Below, one piece after another: positions 49,180-59,069 of a stretch of DNA of 64,000 bases. The position numbers were made by a program, and so were the translations under genes. The notes below the pieces were generated by a model. The model was not told the origin of the DNA and did not search any database. It was given only the letters and a program-made list of their open reading frames with translations. The DNA comes from Candolleomyces eurysporus (lineage: Eukaryota > Basidiomycota > Agaricomycetes > Agaricales > Psathyrellaceae), in contig JANBPK010000714.1 of NCBI GenBank assembly GCA_027579435.1, forward strand, positions 38,638 through 102,637, in the 5' to 3' direction. How positions within the stretch are numbered: the first letter of the stretch is position 1; each line of letters opens with the position of its first letter.

Positions 49180-49970
49180 ATGCACCTCTTCCTTGCCAAC
49201 AACACAAAAGTTTGGGATACAATCTTCCGCAGGGAAGATGACCAGCCAGCATACCGAACAGTAGAAACTATCAAAAACACCCATGCAAACCAAAGCACAG
49301 TCGATGTATTCAAGATTCCTCCTGGGCAAGGAATTACGGTGAAACCCGATCAAGGTCGGCTTTGTTCTCAAATGAACGGTTGTCTTCCGAGCTAACAAAC
49401 CTCAACAGCTTGGGTTAACGAATATAAACTGGCAGAGGATGAATCTCTGCGTCGCGTAGAGATTATCGACTTGGCTCGAATCCGAATTCGCGCGATTCAT
49501 CCTGACGAGCTGACGATCAATGGAAAGCTCTTCAAAGCAAATGCTTTTTACACGAAGAAACACATGAGGACATACGGAAGGTGGGTCAGATTCAGTCTCG
49601 GACTTGTATTTTTTTATATATAAATTGCCCAGAGATCGCATTTGGACGGGTCCAGATGGAAGAGAGTACAGGTGGAAGATGGGGGATGATTACTGCACGG
49701 TGGGTTTTTCGACCAAGTCAAGGCTTTCGTTCCTAAGCCACGATTTTCAGATGTATCTCAACGATGAGGCGAAGACGGTCGTGGCGAAACATCATCCTGA
49801 ACAGACAGGCGACGACCCAAAGCCGGGATCGCTTGAGATAATTGGACCCACCACTGAAGAACTTATCGATCTGATCGTAATTACCTTTGTCCACATGGAG
49901 AAGCTCAGGGCGGAAAGAGAGCAAGATGCCTACGAGCCTTATGGTGGTAAATACTAGATTGTGATGCACC
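48305..49970. repeat. Segmental duplication unit B
   Basis: Second copy of the unit starting at 45940: F-box 3' fragment, spacer with conserved block, small gene 2. The spacer lacks about 450 bases present in unit A (the area of 46290-46900). Confidence 0.85.
49180..49957 (+). CDS. DUF6593-like small protein 2
   Basis: Same four-exon layout as small gene 1. MHLFLANNTKVWDTIFRRED, DQPAYRTVETIKN, 'STVDVFKIPPGQGITVKPDQ', then 'AWVNEYKLAEDESLRRVEII', 'DRIWTGPDGREYRWKMGDDY', 'MYLNDEAKTVVAKHHPEQTG' and 'PTTEELIDLIVITFVHMEKL'. Intron positions and phases are the same as in gene 1 (after DQ, after YGR, before xYLND). The open frame is intact and differences from copy 1 are mostly conservative, so both copies seem to be under selection. 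Confidence 0.82.
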
Positions 49971-50233
49971 TTCGGGCTTAAATTTGAAGACTCCTCAAGC
50001 GATCCCAGGCTGTCTGGAAAGTGTATATCATGACTGAAGGTTTCGTAAATTCATCTTTCTCTAACCCTTTGTCCGATATTGGCAAGGTTCGGCGCTGTAT
50101 CCAACATGGGGCGCTCGGACTAACGAACCCTGTTTCATGTTGCGCGGTATGTGATATGGCTAGAGCCAAACATGATAGGCGGGGCGCTCATGTCCCCATC
50201 CGACTCTTCGGAGGATCTTCCTTAGTTCCTATG

Positions 50234-50241
50234 TATTTAAA
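50234..50241 (+). promoter_or_regulatory. TATA-like box of small gene 3
   Basis: TATTTAAA, 81 bases before the ATG at 50322, followed by a CT-rich leader. A TATA-like box is found at almost the same distance in small gene 4. Confidence 0.5.
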
Positions 50242-50321
50242 GACAAAGAGGTTCCCACTCTGAGTATTCTCTCAGCAACCCCCTTCCCCCAATCTAGCTA
50301 TTTTCTTTGTCGTTGACCAAT

Positions 50322-51165
50322 ATGAGCTCTTCAATCCAACTAATTCTTGCCGATGATTCCTCACCTTGGGACACGATATTCCGTACGGTTGACGGTCAGC
50401 CCGCATACCGGACGGAATTAATCGCAGAGAAGAAAAAGTCAATTGTCAAAAATTGTACCGTTGCAATTTGGAAGATCCCCCTGGGCCAGGGAGCGACAGT
50501 GAAGCCCGATCAAAGTTGGTGGCTTGCCATTCTGGCTCAATACCTACTATTGTATTCAGATAAACTGACGGACATTTGGTGCGACAGGCAAAGGGTCGAT
50601 GTTCCACTTGAGGGTCGAGGAGCTCGGCACCATCAAGATACAGGATCTTGCTCCGGATGAGTACAACATTCGCCAGAAGACAATCACTACGAAGGAATTT
50701 TACAAGAAGGAGGGGTTCGCGTTATTCTATGGAAGGTGGGTCACCTTAACAAGATAAGTGCGTGCCTCACTGATACGTCGGACAAAGAGATCGGGTATGG
50801 ACTGGACCAGACGGCAGACAGTATCGGTGGAAGCAGTCAAGCGTCAAACCAGAGGTGAGTAGCCAGTCGGTCCCAAATCAATCGGGTAGTCCACCGTTTT
50901 TTTTACTCCGGAGATTTAGCTATACCTCAACGACGGGACTGAGACCATGGTTGCCAAGTATCACCGCGAACATTCGGGCTTTCTGGGACTCCATGAAGCT
51001 TGTCCAGCATCGCTTGAAATATTCGGACCGACGACCCCGGAGCTCATTGACTGGATTCTGATTACTTTCATTCACCTTGAGAGGCTGCGCGCAGACACAG
51101 AGGACGAGGTCAACGACATCAACAAGGCAAACTTGAAGAATAACATCAAGAACTTGGGTAGCTAA
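50322..51165 (+). CDS. DUF6593-like small protein 3
   Basis: Four exons with the same splice positions. MSSSIQLILADDSSPWDTIF, DGQPAYRTELI, 'CTVAIWKIPLGQGATVKPDQ', 'LRVEELGTIKIQDLAPDEYN', 'KEFYKKEGFALFYGR', 'DRVWTGPDGRQYRWKQSSVK', 'LYLNDGTETMVAKYHREHSG', 'PASLEIFGPTTPELIDWILI' and TFIHLERLRADTED. Clearly the same family but only moderately similar to copies 1 and 2, and closer to copy 4 (shared EACPASLE and HREHSGF). The C-terminal tail is Asn/Lys-rich. Confidence 0.8.
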
Positions 51166-51442
51166 ATCGGGGTCGAGGTCACGACTGGAGATCTTGTAGC
51201 CGTATATACACCACAACCTTTAAATTTAGTACGCCTTTTATTGTTATGAGAACTTGCCTACGAGTAGTTGAGTTCATTTTCGCGAGCGTTTGGCAACGTT
51301 TGAGCCAAGTTAACACCATGGCACTCGCACCTCAATATTTGCGGGCCACCCGGACCGGGGTGGCTTTCGACCATTGTTGTCCCTCCTCGGGCTTTCCGAG
51401 CACGATGATGACGCTTGCGCCTTACCTGCCTTTACTCGTTGT

Positions 51443-51469
51443 AGGGCAACCTCTCTAACTGGTTGCCCT
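51443..51469. repeat. Short perfect inverted repeat
   Basis: AGGGCAACC at 51443-51451 and GGTTGCCCT at 51461-51469 with a nine-base loop. No T-run follows and no gene ends here, so it is not an evident terminator. Possibly a remnant of a small inverted-repeat element or a binding site. Confidence 0.6.
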
Positions 51470-51906
51470 CCATTGCTATAACACCAGATGACTGTCAACT
51501 TAGAACCCCTTCAACCGAACAAAAGATTGGGGCCTCATAGCCATACTACCGTCAACACGGGACCTCACACCCGAGTCGCGCATGGCGTATTGCTAGTCCG
51601 GGGCTAGTGATCAACATATGCACATATAACCTCTATAAAGCACTGCTCTTGACGTGTATCTTAACTTCCGGGAGGGAATACGGGCCTCCGTTCTGGTGAC
51701 CAAGGAGCCAATCGATGACATTCGGAGCACTCCAGGGCTATATCGCACAGCAGTTCTCCTAAAGGTCTACTATCGTCCGTCGACCATGGCTATTCATCAT
51801 CTGATAATCCATCTATACTGCGCAGAGGGAACCGAAAATCCAAGAATTAAGAGTGAAGGCTCCGCGTGCTTGTAGTACATTGCCTTAAGTCTCCAATCCT
51901 TCTGGC

Positions 51907-51915
51907 CTATATAAG
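51907..51915 (+). promoter_or_regulatory. TATA box of small gene 4
   Basis: CTATATAAG, 80 bases before the ATG at 51995; same spacing as in gene 3. Confidence 0.6.
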
Positions 51916-51994
51916 TACATGTGTCGTTCATTCGAACGCAAACCCACTCTGTTTTCCAGTAATCTCAGCCAGATCTACTAGAACCTGAACCGAG

Positions 51995-52857
51995 ATGCGT
52001 CTTCTTCTTGCGAAAGGAACCCCTCCTTGGGCCACCATCCTACGCACAGGGAACGGCGAGCCTGCCTACAAAATCAAGGAAATTGACTCTAGCAGTCTGA
52101 CTGGCGGCAGTACGACAGCGATCTACAAGATTCCCCTTGGCCAAGGCGTGAGGGTGGAACCTGACCAGAGTCAGTATATGGCTTTTTTTTTACCCATCAT
52201 ACGGGCGAAGCAATTAACGAATCTCACTGACCTCGTTTACGCCTTTAACAACTCGATAGCATCCACGAAACGAATGCCTAACTTGACCATTGCTGAGCTT
52301 GCCACGGTCAAAATCCGCTTGCTGCATTCAGACGAGTACACAGTCAGCGGACAGTTCATCAAAGTCGACAACTTTTATAAGAAAGAGGGACTTGGGAGGT
52401 GGTATGGAAGGTTAGGAAACCCCATCCGTGTACTTTTTCCAAGTTCAGCTGCTCACAGCCACTCAGGGATAGGATATGGACCGGGCCAGATGGCATAAGG
52501 TACCGATGGAAAATTAAAGACACCAAACCTGAGGTAAGCTCAATTCGTTTCTACTCTTCTGGCCGTTTAATTTTCGCTAACACGGTATTTTCCACTGATC
52601 ACCATAAGTTGTACCTGAACGACGGCGATAAACGACTTGTCGCCAAGTTCCACCGTGAACATTCCGGGTTCTTTAGTACACGTGAAGCTTGCCCGGCGTC
52701 ACTCGAGTTCTTCGGCCAACCCACACCAGAGCTGATTGACATGATTGTCATTACGTTCGTTCACCTCGAAAAGAGGCGAGCGGAGGACGAGGAATTCGAG
52801 AAGGAGATGCTGAAAGAGAGTTTGAAGGAAGGTTTGAAGGAAGGTTTGAGCGGCTGA
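51995..52857 (+). CDS. DUF6593-like small protein 4
   Basis: Four exons with conserved splice sites. MRLLLAKGTPPWATILRTGN, GEPAYKIKEI, 'TTAIYKIPLGQGVRVEPDQ', 'LTIAELATVKIRLLHSDEYT', 'DNFYKKEGLGRWYGR', 'DRIWTGPDGIRYRWKIKDTK', 'LYLNDGDKRLVAKFHREHSG', 'PASLEFFGQPTPELIDMIVI' and TFVHLEKRRAEDEE. The tail has three near-identical five-residue repeats (LKEGLKEGLSG preceded by LKES), encoded by a small tandem repeat of aaggtttgaagg type. Most right-hand member of the array. Confidence 0.8.
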
Positions 52858-53159
52858 TTGGGGGACACGACTGTCTGTACATACCAAGCTTTGAATTCGA
52901 CCCCTCTTCAAGTTATTTTCTGAGCGTGAAATACCGGACGCCTTTACACGGTCTTTTGCCAGCGGATTGGAGAAGCACGACCCAAGGGGAAGATGCTACT
53001 GTTCTTGCTCAATTATGTACACCGTGTAGTGTTTTGCAAAACTTTGGAATCCCGGGTCTATGAACATGAAATTTACGATAACGAGTATCTCGAGAGCGTC
53101 CGGATCGAAAGGGGTGTGAAGGAGGGGCCACACAATTCGAACTACTAGCAGTACAGTCT
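52858..53159. other. Intergenic, array end
   Basis: Three-prime flanks of small gene 4 (plus) and the Doc-partner gene (minus). Nothing else seen. Confidence 0.45.
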
Positions 53160-53605
53160 TTATTCGGAATCAGACTTCTTCAGGTACTCTAGCGTCGCCT
53201 GAACAGTTGGATTGCGACTACTTTCGATAGTTCCATGCGCAAGACGGTCTTTACACAAGGCGTCAGCATAACCAGCTCAATTCAAGGCAAATGAGTGCGA
53301 CACTCGCCTGCATCAGTACCTTTCTGAGTGATCGCAAAATAATTGGGGCTCCAGCCAGAAAGACGGAGCGTGACTCCCTCTGTGGATGTCTCCTCTGCCC
53401 ATCCCAGAGCCTCTGCTAACTCCTTCTCGATGTATAAGGTCTGCCCGTCAAGCGTGACCCTGAACTGGCGTGCAATTGAAGGAGCTCCTGGTTGCTGATG
53501 GATGCTACGATTGCGTACATGTGTGGTTGCAAAATTTTCTTTTTTGAAGCATAAATGACGCAGGTAGCTCATGGTCAAGCTCTTAAAGCGACTTTGGAGA
53601 GCCAT
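53160..53605 (-). CDS. Small unknown protein divergent from the Doc/Fic gene, with a GC-AG intron
   Basis: Two exons on the minus strand, 53308-53605 and 53160-53248, joined by a 59-base intron with donor GCAG|GCGAGT, i.e. a GC-AG intron. The join keeps frame and gives 128 residues; starting at the second in-frame ATG (53572) gives 117. The N-terminus is basic (possible targeting or disordered). The core reads 'ARQFRVTLDGQTLYIEKELA', EALGWAEET, 'GVTLRLSGWSPNYFAITQKG', then after the intron 'ADRLAHGTIESSRNPTVQAT' and LEYLKKSDSE. It looks like a small alpha/beta domain; I do not recognise the family. Without splicing the frame stops soon after the donor. Its start is 125 bases from the Doc gene start on the other strand, so the two share a promoter. 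A role as partner or antidote of Doc is only inference from position. Confidence 0.6.
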
Positions 53606-53730
53606 GGACAGAATGAGGGACAGTGAAGAGCGCCACGGCTCGCCACAGTTGGTTTCAAAGTCCACGTGATCCGGGGAGGCTCAGAAAGCGGATCAACTAG
53701 ATGGGTCCGGCTCTCTTCCCTTCCTGAAGG
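53606..53730. promoter_or_regulatory. Bidirectional promoter of the Doc/partner pair
   Basis: 125 bases between divergent starts. Contains a CACGTG palindrome (53663-53668), the typical bHLH E-box, about in the middle. No TATA box on either side. Confidence 0.45.
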
Positions 53731-54188
53731 ATGTCTGCCCACGTTGCTCGACTTTCGAGATTGTTCACCCCAGAGTATGTCAAGCGCATCAACGCACAGA
53801 TTGTCCAACCAGCGCAGGCTGTCGTCGTCAAACCCAACGAGCTGGAATCAGCCCTTGCTAGACCACTGCATCTATCTTTTTACGAGCCGGAAAAGCACGC
53901 CGCTTTTTTNCGCGGCAACGGTTTCATACGGGATCATCAAGGGACACCCCTTCATGGACGGTAACAAGCGTACAGGTGTGTTGACTTCTTTAAGCATTAG
54001 TAGTAGCTGACCTTCTATTAGCCTTTTTCATCGCTAATGAATATATTCGTGCCATGGGACTACCAGGACTTGCTGATCATGGGAAAGTAGGCGTTGCGTA
54101 TGCAGATGTGGTGGAAATCGCTCAACGTCATATGGATGTCGCTGCTGGAAAGCTTGACTTGGAAGGCTTGGCCGCAGTGAAGGAGTAA
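53731..54188 (+). CDS. Doc/Fic-family protein (bacterial-type death-on-curing), frame interrupted by an N
   Basis: Two exons (53731-53975, 54022-54188). N-terminal part 'LTPEYVKRINAQIV'-like sequence and PNELESALARPLHL; the Fic active-site motif HPFMDGNKR is encoded at 53945-53971, followed after the intron by helices ending LEGLAAVKE. Length about 136 residues equals bacterial Doc. Fic/Doc enzymes transfer AMP or phosphate to proteins; phage P1 Doc phosphorylates EF-Tu. The His, the Asp and the Asn-x-x-Arg of the motif are all there. In the given sequence an N at 53910, at the end of a T6 run, puts the upstream and downstream parts in different frames. N bases in this assembly often follow homopolymers, so a sequencing ambiguity is likely, but a true lesion cannot be ruled out. 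The intron argues against bacterial contamination. Probable ancient transfer from bacteria. Confidence 0.8.
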
Positions 54189-54846
54189 TTTTAATCTTTC
54201 TTAAAGACTCTCACACGAGCCCTGTTTGAGCGAATGCATTGTATTCCGTGGATGCCGCTCATACTATCAGGAACGTAAAATGCATGCTGCATTGAGCCTT
54301 CATATGAACCATAGTCTTGGAAAACAGGTCCTACAAAATCGCCGGTGCCCAAATCCGCTCCATCCCCGCCATCAGTATCCTGGAACATTGTGCTCAATGA
54401 CAAGCGCTGGTCGTTTTGGGCATTCACTACTATCCTCTAACGCTCTTCAAGCTTGCTCCGAATCTCCGCTGGTAGGTCTGATCGCCCTTCGCTCAAGTGA
54501 GAGCTCGAACATCAGACAATACTGTTCTCATGCACCAGGGACTATATATAATATAATGCTGGTTATCAATAAAGTGTCCGACCGGGAACTTTTGACCTGG
54601 GCGCTGTCCGCTGACCACTGGGTCGGCATCCAGCTTGAACCGGCCTTCGTATAACAATGATTGATCATTGCATGGGGTAGGAGGAGGAGAAAATAAACAT
54701 CTTTGCTTTCAGATTCCTGTCAATTCATTCAAAATTGACAAGTACGGGAACTGGGCGGCTGCCGGCGGCGGTGGCGATTGATATAAGAGGGCACTCGGGA
54801 CCCCCATTCATATCTATCTCTCGCTGTCTTCCCCAAAGCGCCCACT
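54189..54846. other. Intergenic between Doc and patatin genes
   Basis: About 660 bases. A minus-strand frame at 54191-54427 (78 codons, Gly/Asp-rich) and a plus frame at 54226-54654 overlap each other; neither is convincing. ATATAAG at 54781-54787 is a TATA-like box 60 bases ahead of the next ATG. Confidence 0.4.
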
Positions 54847-57716
54847 ATGTCCGTCGTCAAAGTGATCGCAGAGTCCTCGGAGTCCTGCCTAGTCCAAGCT
54901 ACCTCTCCCGACGCAGTCTTCCAAATCTGGTTCAAGACACCCCCCGTCGACCGCACCTTTTGCTATCGAGCCGTCCAGGTGCAGCTGCAGACAGACTCTT
55001 CTGACCACGGGCACAATGATCAATTAGCTCCTGGATGCTGGAGTTGGTTCGAGGTCGCGATATACGCAAGTGTTGATGCTACGGAACCCCATGCGAAGGA
55101 TGGGAAAGACCTCGTCTGGAGGAGTCACTGGAATCGAATGGATCCAGACGACTCTAAGGATTCCATTTCTCGACATTTTGGCTACGTGTTTGACAGGCGA
55201 CATGAGATTTTCGAGGTTTTGGAGGTCCGTACATGTCTGAGTCCCTTTCTTTGGTGAGAGACGTCACTAATTATTCTATCCATAACAGGTCGGCAATGTT
55301 ATTGGAGTGCGTGTATGTGCTCAAAACGCTGGGTGGATGAATTATGCTCGAGCTGGAAAGTTGTCTGCTAAACTGCTTGATCATGGTAAGGATGGCCGCT
55401 TTCTGGTTTCTTTGGCTAACAACTTAAATACCTTTAGATTTGTTCTCTCCAATGGCGTGGGCATTAACGGAAGGCTCAGATATGCCTGCAGACATTCCCG
55501 ATACCATTGAAGATGGAGTATACACCTTGACGACTTCGGAAGAGTGCCATCTTCACGCTAAATCAGATGAGCAAACCGATACCATCTGGTTCACGACTCC
55601 GGTGTGTACTTCATCTCGAATCGTTGCCTGTTGGCTCTAAGCGGTTCCATATTCGCCAGGTTCTCGAGGACTTCATCATCTCCCGAATCCAAGACATTCA
55701 ACTCTTCACTTTTGCCCACAACCAAGGCGAAGTCAACCCCGGTACAGATGGCATCTGGAGCTGGTTCGATCTCGTCATTCTCGAGACACCAGAAAGTCGT
55801 ACGCCAAGGATAAAAGATGGGCGAGCACTCGTCTGGCGAAGCCATAATGTTCCTATCACCAGCGACGAAGACGCAGAGCAAACGGGCAAATTATTCAACC
55901 TCAGTCACGAAATTTTTAGCAGTTTGGAAGTAAGTCTAACGCCAACTATCACCAAATTTCTCCGGGCTAATCACACGTACATTCCCCGTAGCCCGGAAAT
56001 GTAATCGCAGTGCGCCCCTGCACACGCTTCGCAGGCTGGCAACTACACGCACACTCTGCCCGTCTCGTCGTTCGCATTTCCAACAAAGGTGATACATTGT
56101 CCTTCCCAATTTCCCTTGATTCCGGCATCTTCTTACCACCTAACTCTATATAGGACCCTGCAAACAGCATCAGCAGCCCAAGGTCGACTGGGAAGCCGTA
56201 TCCGAATCAACGCAGAAGCTGCAAGATGCCTTGTCAAACTACTTGGACGAGCTGACCCCAGAAGGCAAACCACCTGCCGTATCAGTTGAAGCAGCTTTAC
56301 TGGGACAGGAGATTCGCTCAGATAGAGAATATGGGTCCAACATGAGGCCTCTTCGATTGCTTTCGCTTGGTTCGTCCTTTTGGCTCTATCCAAGCGTTGG
56401 TCCCGAGTACTGAAGCAGTTGGTTTCTTCACTTCATTTCAGACGGTGGAGGCGTGCGCGGCATATCTTCCCTGCACATTCTGAAAACAATCATGGCCCAA
56501 GTGGCTGGGGACCCGAACGCCAAACCCTGCGACTACTTCGACATGATGGCTGGCACGAGTACCGGAGGGTAAGCAAACTATTACACCTTACAATTTGAAC
56601 CTGCCTATTAACGATCCCCGCACCTTCGATAGCCTTATCGCAATTATGCTAGGAAGACTGCGAATGTCAATTGACGAATGCCTCGCAGAATACGAGGGGT
56701 TAGCGAAAGAGATTTTTGGGTCCAACATCTTCGGTAAAATAGACAACGCATCGGATACCGGTGCCCGGTATTCACCAACAATTCTTGAGGACCGTGTCAA
56801 GAGAATCGTCAAGCAACGCACAGGGAATCCTGACGAACCAATGCGAGATCCAAAGGATGAATGCAAAGTGTAAGCCTTTGCTCGCTTCATTTGTCAACCA
56901 GACCGCATGCTGAAATCCGAGGTTAGATTCGTTCTCACTTGCCGAGCGGATGATCTCAGCAACTCCATTGCCACGCATTTGCGAACTTACACCAACAAGA
57001 ACGTCGAGAAGTCTTTTGCCGACTACAAGATTTGGGAGGCTGCAAGAGCTACATCTGCTGCACCAACATACTTCCCCCGCATCAAACTTGGAGATCACGA
57101 ATACGTCGACGGTGGCCTGGGTTTCAACAACCCTGTCCTTCTGTAAGTCTTCTGTACCTTTAGACCACATATCAAGCAGCTGTTGACCTTTTTTGTTTGT
57201 GAATTTAGGCTTTTGGGTGAAGCCCGCGTGTACTACGGCTTTGCCCGTCCCATTGGATGCCTAGTCACCATTGGCACGGGAATGAATCCCAACGTCGTCT
57301 TACCCGACACTAGTTCCAACGCCCTAGGCAATCTCGGAAGCACCGCAGTCCTCCTCAAACGAATGTGGGAGCTCGTCACCCTTACCGAGCACGCTCACCA
57401 AATGGCCCAGTCCATCAGCGAACCTGGATCATACTTCCGTTTCAACATCGGAAAGAAATTGGCAGAGAAGAGATGGATCGAGACAGTTGCACCAAGCGTA
57501 TTTGACAGGTGGTTCCATGGAGCAAAAGATCAGCAGGTCGAGCGATATACTCCGGAGAATTGGGCACAGGTAACGATTGCGTTGGATGATTATAAAGGGA
57601 TGGCGGACTTTGTTACTTTGACTTTGGAGTTTATGAAGACGGAGGTGGAGAAGACCAAGAATGCTGCCGGGAAGTTGCCTCCCAGGAGGATACCCGCTGC
57701 TGTGGTGAAGCAGTGA
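54847..57716 (+). CDS. Patatin-like phospholipase with two N-terminal repeats of an unknown domain
   Basis: About ten exons. Residues 1-160 and about 175-330 are two copies of one domain: 'CWSWFEVAIYASVDATEPHA', KDGKDLVWRSH, 'HEIFEVLEVGNVIGVRVCAQ', NAGWMNYARAGKL in the first; 'IWSWFDLVILETPESRTPRI', KDGRALVWRSH, 'HEIFSSLEPGNVIAVRPCTR', FAGWQLHAHSARL in the second. After a linker comes the patatin domain: oxyanion motif LLSLDGGGVRGISSL (split by an intron), nucleophile GTSTGG, then 'DYKIWEAARATSAAPTYFPR' and the catalytic Asp in EYVDGGLGFNNPV. So the Ser-Asp dyad is intact. Patatins are acyl hydrolases of membrane lipids; fungal ones with extra domains often belong to lipid signalling or heterokaryon/defence proteins. 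The twin domains look like beta-sandwiches and could bind ligand or membrane. No signal peptide. Function of the combination unknown. Confidence 0.9.
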
Positions 57717-57806
57717 GCTCGCTCAAATCTAAGAAGGATGTATTATAGGCGTATGAGCTACTATCGAATATGTAATTTAGGAAGATTCACATACAGATTT
57801 GAATGT

Positions 57807-59069
57807 TTATAGGAACCCGCTGCTGAAACGGTCTCCCAAACCTTTTGCCTCACGCAACAATTTGTTCCGCTTGTCGTCGTCCATGAGCCTTCCACCTATA
57901 CCCATGTCTCTGGCATGGTCCCAGATCACCGGCGGTTCATCAGACTGGTCGTTCTTCTTCTCTGTGGCTGCTTTGTGCCGATCTACCAATGAAGGACCAC
58001 GAATCTTTTTCTGCGGAAACATGGACCATGAGTGGGAGTTTACACAGAGACAAAGAGCACGAACCGTATACTCATCGACACCCTGTTTCATAGCAGCCTC
58101 CTCTTGCTTCCTCCGTTTTCTTTCAGGATCTTCGCTGGGTCCGCTACTTGCATCCACAGCTCGTCGTTTCCTTCCCATCACCTCGTCTTCAAGTCGTTGT
58201 TGTCGTTCAGCAGGGGTCTCTGTCCATAAGGACATGTCGGATGATGCNCCAGTATTCGCATGAGTGCTTTTCGAGAATTGTCGACTCTTCTTCAGCTTTG
58301 AAGGGTCCAGATCTGTAACAAGAACTGTTCAGCTNGGAGACTCGGTCTGCGCTCGTATCGAACTTACTTCCGAGAAGGTCAGAGTTTGAAGGGGGAACCA
58401 GCATCCATTCTTCGCGTTTCGGAGCAGCANTCTTCGTATTCGCTGCCTGTGTACACAANGGCGCAACGAAGAATCAGTGAGTTTACACAGGGATAGNAGC
58501 TAGCACAATTGCATGCGCACCTCTCTTGCTTTCCTCATCCGCTCTTCCCTCTCCAAGAACTCTTTCACGGCGTTGGATTCTTCATGCTTCATCCCAGCAG
58601 GTAGAGGCTTCGGTCCAACATCNTCNTCGGAATCATCNTCTTCCTCGATGTTGCTGAACGTGCTAGGATTGTAGGTTGGACCGTAATTTGGCAATGCAGG
58701 GCCAATGGCCTTGCGGTTCGCTGCTGAGGGTCCTGCTTGCGGCTGAGCTTTGGATTGAGTGGGGAANGANGGACCAATGGAGGGAGGTGGAGGTGGCGTC
58801 GTGGATCGCTCTTCTTCCNCNACGTCATTANACTTCGCGTTCAAGAGATGTGCAGGGATAGCAGGGCCAATTCCAGCCTGTGGAACAGTAGGTTCGTCTT
58901 CGTCTTCGGCATCGTCTGTGACGGTGGTNTGGCCATACCCAGGAGGCAGNTGAGGGCCTAGTGTTGNCACNGTCGGTCCCACTTCNTCTTCATCNTCTTC
59001 NTCGTCTTTCGAAGACGAGGAGAGGAGATGCTGGAGATGTGGAGGAAGCTGGGGACCAATGTTCGACAT
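57807..59069 (-). CDS. GPALPP-motif / DUF3752 nuclear protein
   Basis: Minus strand, several exons. N-terminal repeats of the G-P-x-(L/I)-P type: MSNIGPQLPPHL, 'LGPXLPPGYG', 'GIGPAIPAHLL', 'AIGPALPNYGPTYNP', within an acidic low-complexity region. The C-terminal DUF3752 part reads 'WMLVPPSNSDLLG', 'SLWTETPAERQQRLEDEVMG' + RKRRA, 'RGPSLVDRHKAATEKK' and ends MDDDKRNKLLREAKGLGDRFSSGFL in separate short stretches, the typical family C-terminus. Conserved from yeast to man; human GPALPP1 is a poorly studied nuclear protein. Many N bases disrupt the N-terminal exon, so exact residues there are unsure. Confidence 0.88.

Larger units (their letters stand above)
51166..51994. other. Spacer between small genes 3 and 4
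   Basis: No gene supported. Contains a perfect 9-base inverted repeat at 51443-51469 and, near the end, the promoter of gene 4. Confidence 0.45.

Noticed and set aside
53575..53808. Minus-strand frame overlapping the Doc start
   Set aside because: Overlaps the divergent promoter and the Doc exon in antisense; no conserved features.
54191..54660. Small gene between Doc and patatin
   Set aside because: Overlapping frames on both strands, no start context, no intron signals and no similarity to the flanking genes.
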